From Actinomycetota bacterium (GTDB lineage: Bacteria > Actinomycetota > Acidimicrobiia > Acidimicrobiales > Aldehydirespiratoraceae), in contig JAAXHB010000033.1 of NCBI GenBank assembly GCA_012271125.1, positions 1-7,623 on the forward strand: 7,623 nucleotides of DNA, read 5' to 3'. Positions 5,641-7,623 of this stretch are shown piece by piece. The position numbers and the translations under genes are program-made. The notes beneath the pieces were generated by a model. That model had not been told where the DNA came from, did no database searches, and was given only the letters and a program-made list of their open reading frames with translations. The stretch's first letter is position 1. The number at the start of each line of letters is the position of its first letter.

Positions 5641-7623
5641 CACAAAACAACAACATTGCGCGCACTATGGCAAGCACTTGTTGCGCTTGCTCTCGGCGGG
5701 GCTCTCCTAGTCGTTGCTAACTCAATGGCCAGTGGCGAACCTGGCGAGGCCGACTACGCCAAGTCTTTCAACGCTGCCTGCACCGGTAGTGCCCTCGACT
5801 CAAACGACTTCACCGATGTCAGCACCGCCCACACCCACAGCGCAGCCATCAACTGCCTAGTCCACTATGGCATCACCCAAGGCACCGGCGATGGCTCCAC
5901 CTTTGATCCTCAAGGCACCGTTACCCGTTGGCAAATGGCACTCTTCATGGAACGTGCCGCTTCTAAAACCGGTGCCAATCTTGGTGTTGCTTCCGATCAA
6001 TTTTTCCGAGACATAGGTAACCGTCCCGACTACATCCAAGACGCCATCAACCGCACCGTCGCCGCTGGTGTCATGAGCGGCGAATCAGCCCGAGTCTTCG
6101 GCCCCGACGTCCTTGTCTCACGTGGCGAAATGGCACGCATCATCATTGACCTTCTCGCCATCAGCCCAAATAGCGGTGTAACCATTGATGATTCTGAAGT
6201 AATCCGTGTTGCCAATGGCAAGCTCAGCGACGAATCCTTCCCCGACTCAGTGCGTACCCAATCCATAATCGTCGACCGCGCCGTCAGTGCTCTCGCCGAG
6301 CTAGGCATCGCCAAAGGCACCGGCGATGGCACCAACTTCTCACCCACTAACTCAGTTACCCGCGGCCAGATGGCAGCCTTCATCACCCGCGCACTTGCTT
6401 TCACCAACGCCCGCCCCGCCGGTATCAGCATCGAACCCACCGGTGTTTCCACCGACGGCTCAGACTCCCTCTATGTAGTCACCTACCGCAGCTCCACACA
6501 CCAACCCATCCGCAACGCCCGCATTGATGCCTTCTACCTGAAAGGCGAAACTACTCACGCCTTCAACTCAGATGGCAGCTGCAATCTCAACGTCCTTCAA
6601 TCTTCCCTCTCACGTGCCTGCGTAATCGATGGAGTTGACCAGTTAACCAACGCTCAAGGTCAAGTTTCCGTCTCTGCCCAAGCCGTGGCAGACCGCAACG
6701 AGGGCCTTACCCTCTGGGCATGGACAGACAGCATCGGTAGAAACTTTGGACGCAACACGCCGGTCACAAGCCACTACACCGCACCACAGGAAGCCCCCGT
6801 CGTTTCCATAACCGGAACCGACATCACCCTCACCTATACCTCATCTGCCTCAGGTGACACCCCCACAGGTAATGGTGAATACCTACGCTTTGATGAAGTC
6901 ATCACCGGCGAACTTCAAGTAATAGGTGCCAACGGCGTCGCCACCAGCGAAGACGGCCGTGTTTATAACGTAGAAATCACCATCACAGACGACAATGGCA
7001 CTCCCGGCACCGGAGACGATTTAGACCTCACAGACAAACGTCAACTCATAACCGACTCCCTGGGCTATGCCTCATTCACTTTCGGTCCCATCAACGAACT
7101 GCTACGCAACAACCGCACCCCAACCGAGTCAAATACTCTGCTGCCCGTAACCGTCACCCTCAAAGAATCCTCAATAGACCGCGATGGCATCGATGACGCC
7201 GGAGGCACCGGCACCCGCTACGGCCTCGACAACCAGTACACAACCGCCACCGCTACGGACACTCACACTCTCACCGTCCGCTACTCCAACGCTGCCCCAT
7301 CGCTGCTCGCCATTCAGGCGTACACCGAAAACCGCTACCTGCGTGCCACCTCAGAGGGCTTTGGCGCATCCGACATCCTCACAGTCCGTGCCTTTGACCA
7401 ATACTCCGATCCAATCAGCAGCATCGGTATCCGTATCACTGGCGATGCCACCACCACCGTCCCGAGTGGCACCCTCTACACCGGCAATGATGGCACCGCA
7501 ACTATTTCCTATATTCGAGATTCCGACCGCCCCGGCGTTGTTCGCATGACCGCAACCGTCAACCCAGAACCAGACAATGGCCCCTTCACTGCTACCGCCG
7601 ATGTGGTCTGGGCAGCGGACAAC
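5635..7623 (+). CDS. Secreted SLH-domain surface protein, paralogue of gene 1 (SLH gene 2, cut by window end)
   Basis: The frame is open for 663 codons from ATG 5635 to the last base; the stop lies outside the window. The protein starts MPHKTTTLRALWQ, with a hydrophobic signal segment at 11-28 and a likely cut near 32. Three SLH repeats lie at about 57-110, 122-174 and 201-256. Residues 43-174 align with gene 1 without gaps, including Cys49 and Cys74, TRWQM at 97-101 and SRGEM at 162-166. The CxxC/Asp-rich insertion before SLH3 in gene 1 is missing here, which makes this spacer ten residues shorter. Matching Ig-like modules follow (for example ARIDAFY, EDGRVYNVEI, TRYGLDNQYTTATA, TENRYLRA), ending at TADVVWAADN, equivalent to about residue 687 of gene 1. 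If colinear, roughly 100 residues remain. Codons favour C in third position more than in gene 1. It is probably a cell-wall-anchored surface protein; its exact role is unknown. Confidence 0.9.
   Translation, partial: MPHKTTTLRALWQALVALALGGALLVVANSMASGEPGEADYAKSFNAACTGSALDSNDFTDVSTAHTHSAAINCLVHYGITQGTGDGSTFDPQGTVTRWQMALFMERAASKTGANLGVASDQFFRDIGNRPDYIQDAINRTVAAGVMSGESARVFGPDVLVSRGEMARIIIDLLAISPNSGVTIDDSEVIRVANGKLSDESFPDSVRTQSIIVDRAVSALAELGIAKGTGDGTNFSPTNSVTRGQMAAFITRALAFTNARPAGISIEPTGVSTDGSDSLYVVTYRSSTHQPIRNARIDAFYLKGETTHAFNSDGSCNLNVLQSSLSRACVIDGVDQLTNAQGQVSVSAQAVADRNEGLTLWAWTDSIGRNFGRNTPVTSHYTAPQEAPVVSITGTDITLTYTSSASGDTPTGNGEYLRFDEVITGELQVIGANGVATSEDGRVYNVEITITDDNGTPGTGDDLDLTDKRQLITDSLGYASFTFGPINELLRNNRTPTESNTLLPVTVTLKESSIDRDGIDDAGGTGTRYGLDNQYTTATATDTHTLTVRYSNAAPSLLAIQAYTENRYLRATSEGFGASDILTVRAFDQYSDPISSIGIRITGDATTTVPSGTLYTGNDGTATISYIRDSDRPGVVRMTATVNPEPDNGPFTATADVVWAADN

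Noticed and set aside
6030..6452. 140-residue minus-strand frame inside SLH gene 2
   Set aside because: It is the antisense of conserved SLH repeats; a similar antisense frame (3485-3730) occurs in gene 1, as expected from shared coding sequence.
7184..7549. 121-residue plus-strand frame near the window end
   Set aside because: It is out of frame with SLH gene 2, which is open through the whole region and matches its paralogue. The Pro/Thr-rich product is a frame artefact.

Overview
The window looks like a moderate-GC actinobacterial chromosome, most likely the class Acidimicrobiia. The grounds are an actinobacterial-type HtpX, YajQ and GNAT set, secreted proteins carrying three S-layer-homology (SLH) repeats, strong AAGGAGG ribosome sites, and hairpins without a U-tract. 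The taxonomic call is inference; no marker gene is present.

The left part (1-2491) is ordinary housekeeping. It holds an HtpX-type membrane zinc protease (54-950, +), a YajQ-family nucleotide-binding protein (1129-1617, -), tRNA-Tyr(GTA) (1872-1953, +) and a GNAT acetyltransferase of the phosphinothricin-acetyltransferase-like group (1988-2491, -). The htpX and yajQ genes converge on a short GAC/AAC-rich low-complexity stretch. Between yajQ and the tRNA there is a long, nearly perfect hairpin and a 25-bp sequence that also occurs at the very start of the window.

The middle (2492-3083) has no convincing gene. Its right half reads as a structured 5' leader of the first SLH gene: two GC hairpins with complementary loops (together an 11-bp inverted repeat), then a remarkable block in which the translation start region occurs three times. 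Each copy places a start codon (GTG, TTG, ATG, all in one frame) in the same small GGGGC/GCCCC hairpin, and two of the copies also have a full ribosome site.

The right part is a tandem pair of paralogous secreted proteins. SLH gene 1 (3084-5471) is complete, at 795 residues. SLH gene 2 (5635-7623) is open from its start to the window edge and continues beyond it. Both have a signal peptide, three SLH repeats that should anchor them to the cell wall, and a series of beta-rich Ig-like modules. They are colinear residue for residue at the start, including a conserved Cys49/Cys74 pair, but their synonymous codon use differs. Gene 2 has its own ribosome site, shows the same start-codon hairpin, and is separated from gene 1 by a strong terminator-like stem. 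The pair is best read as two separately controlled cell-surface proteins.
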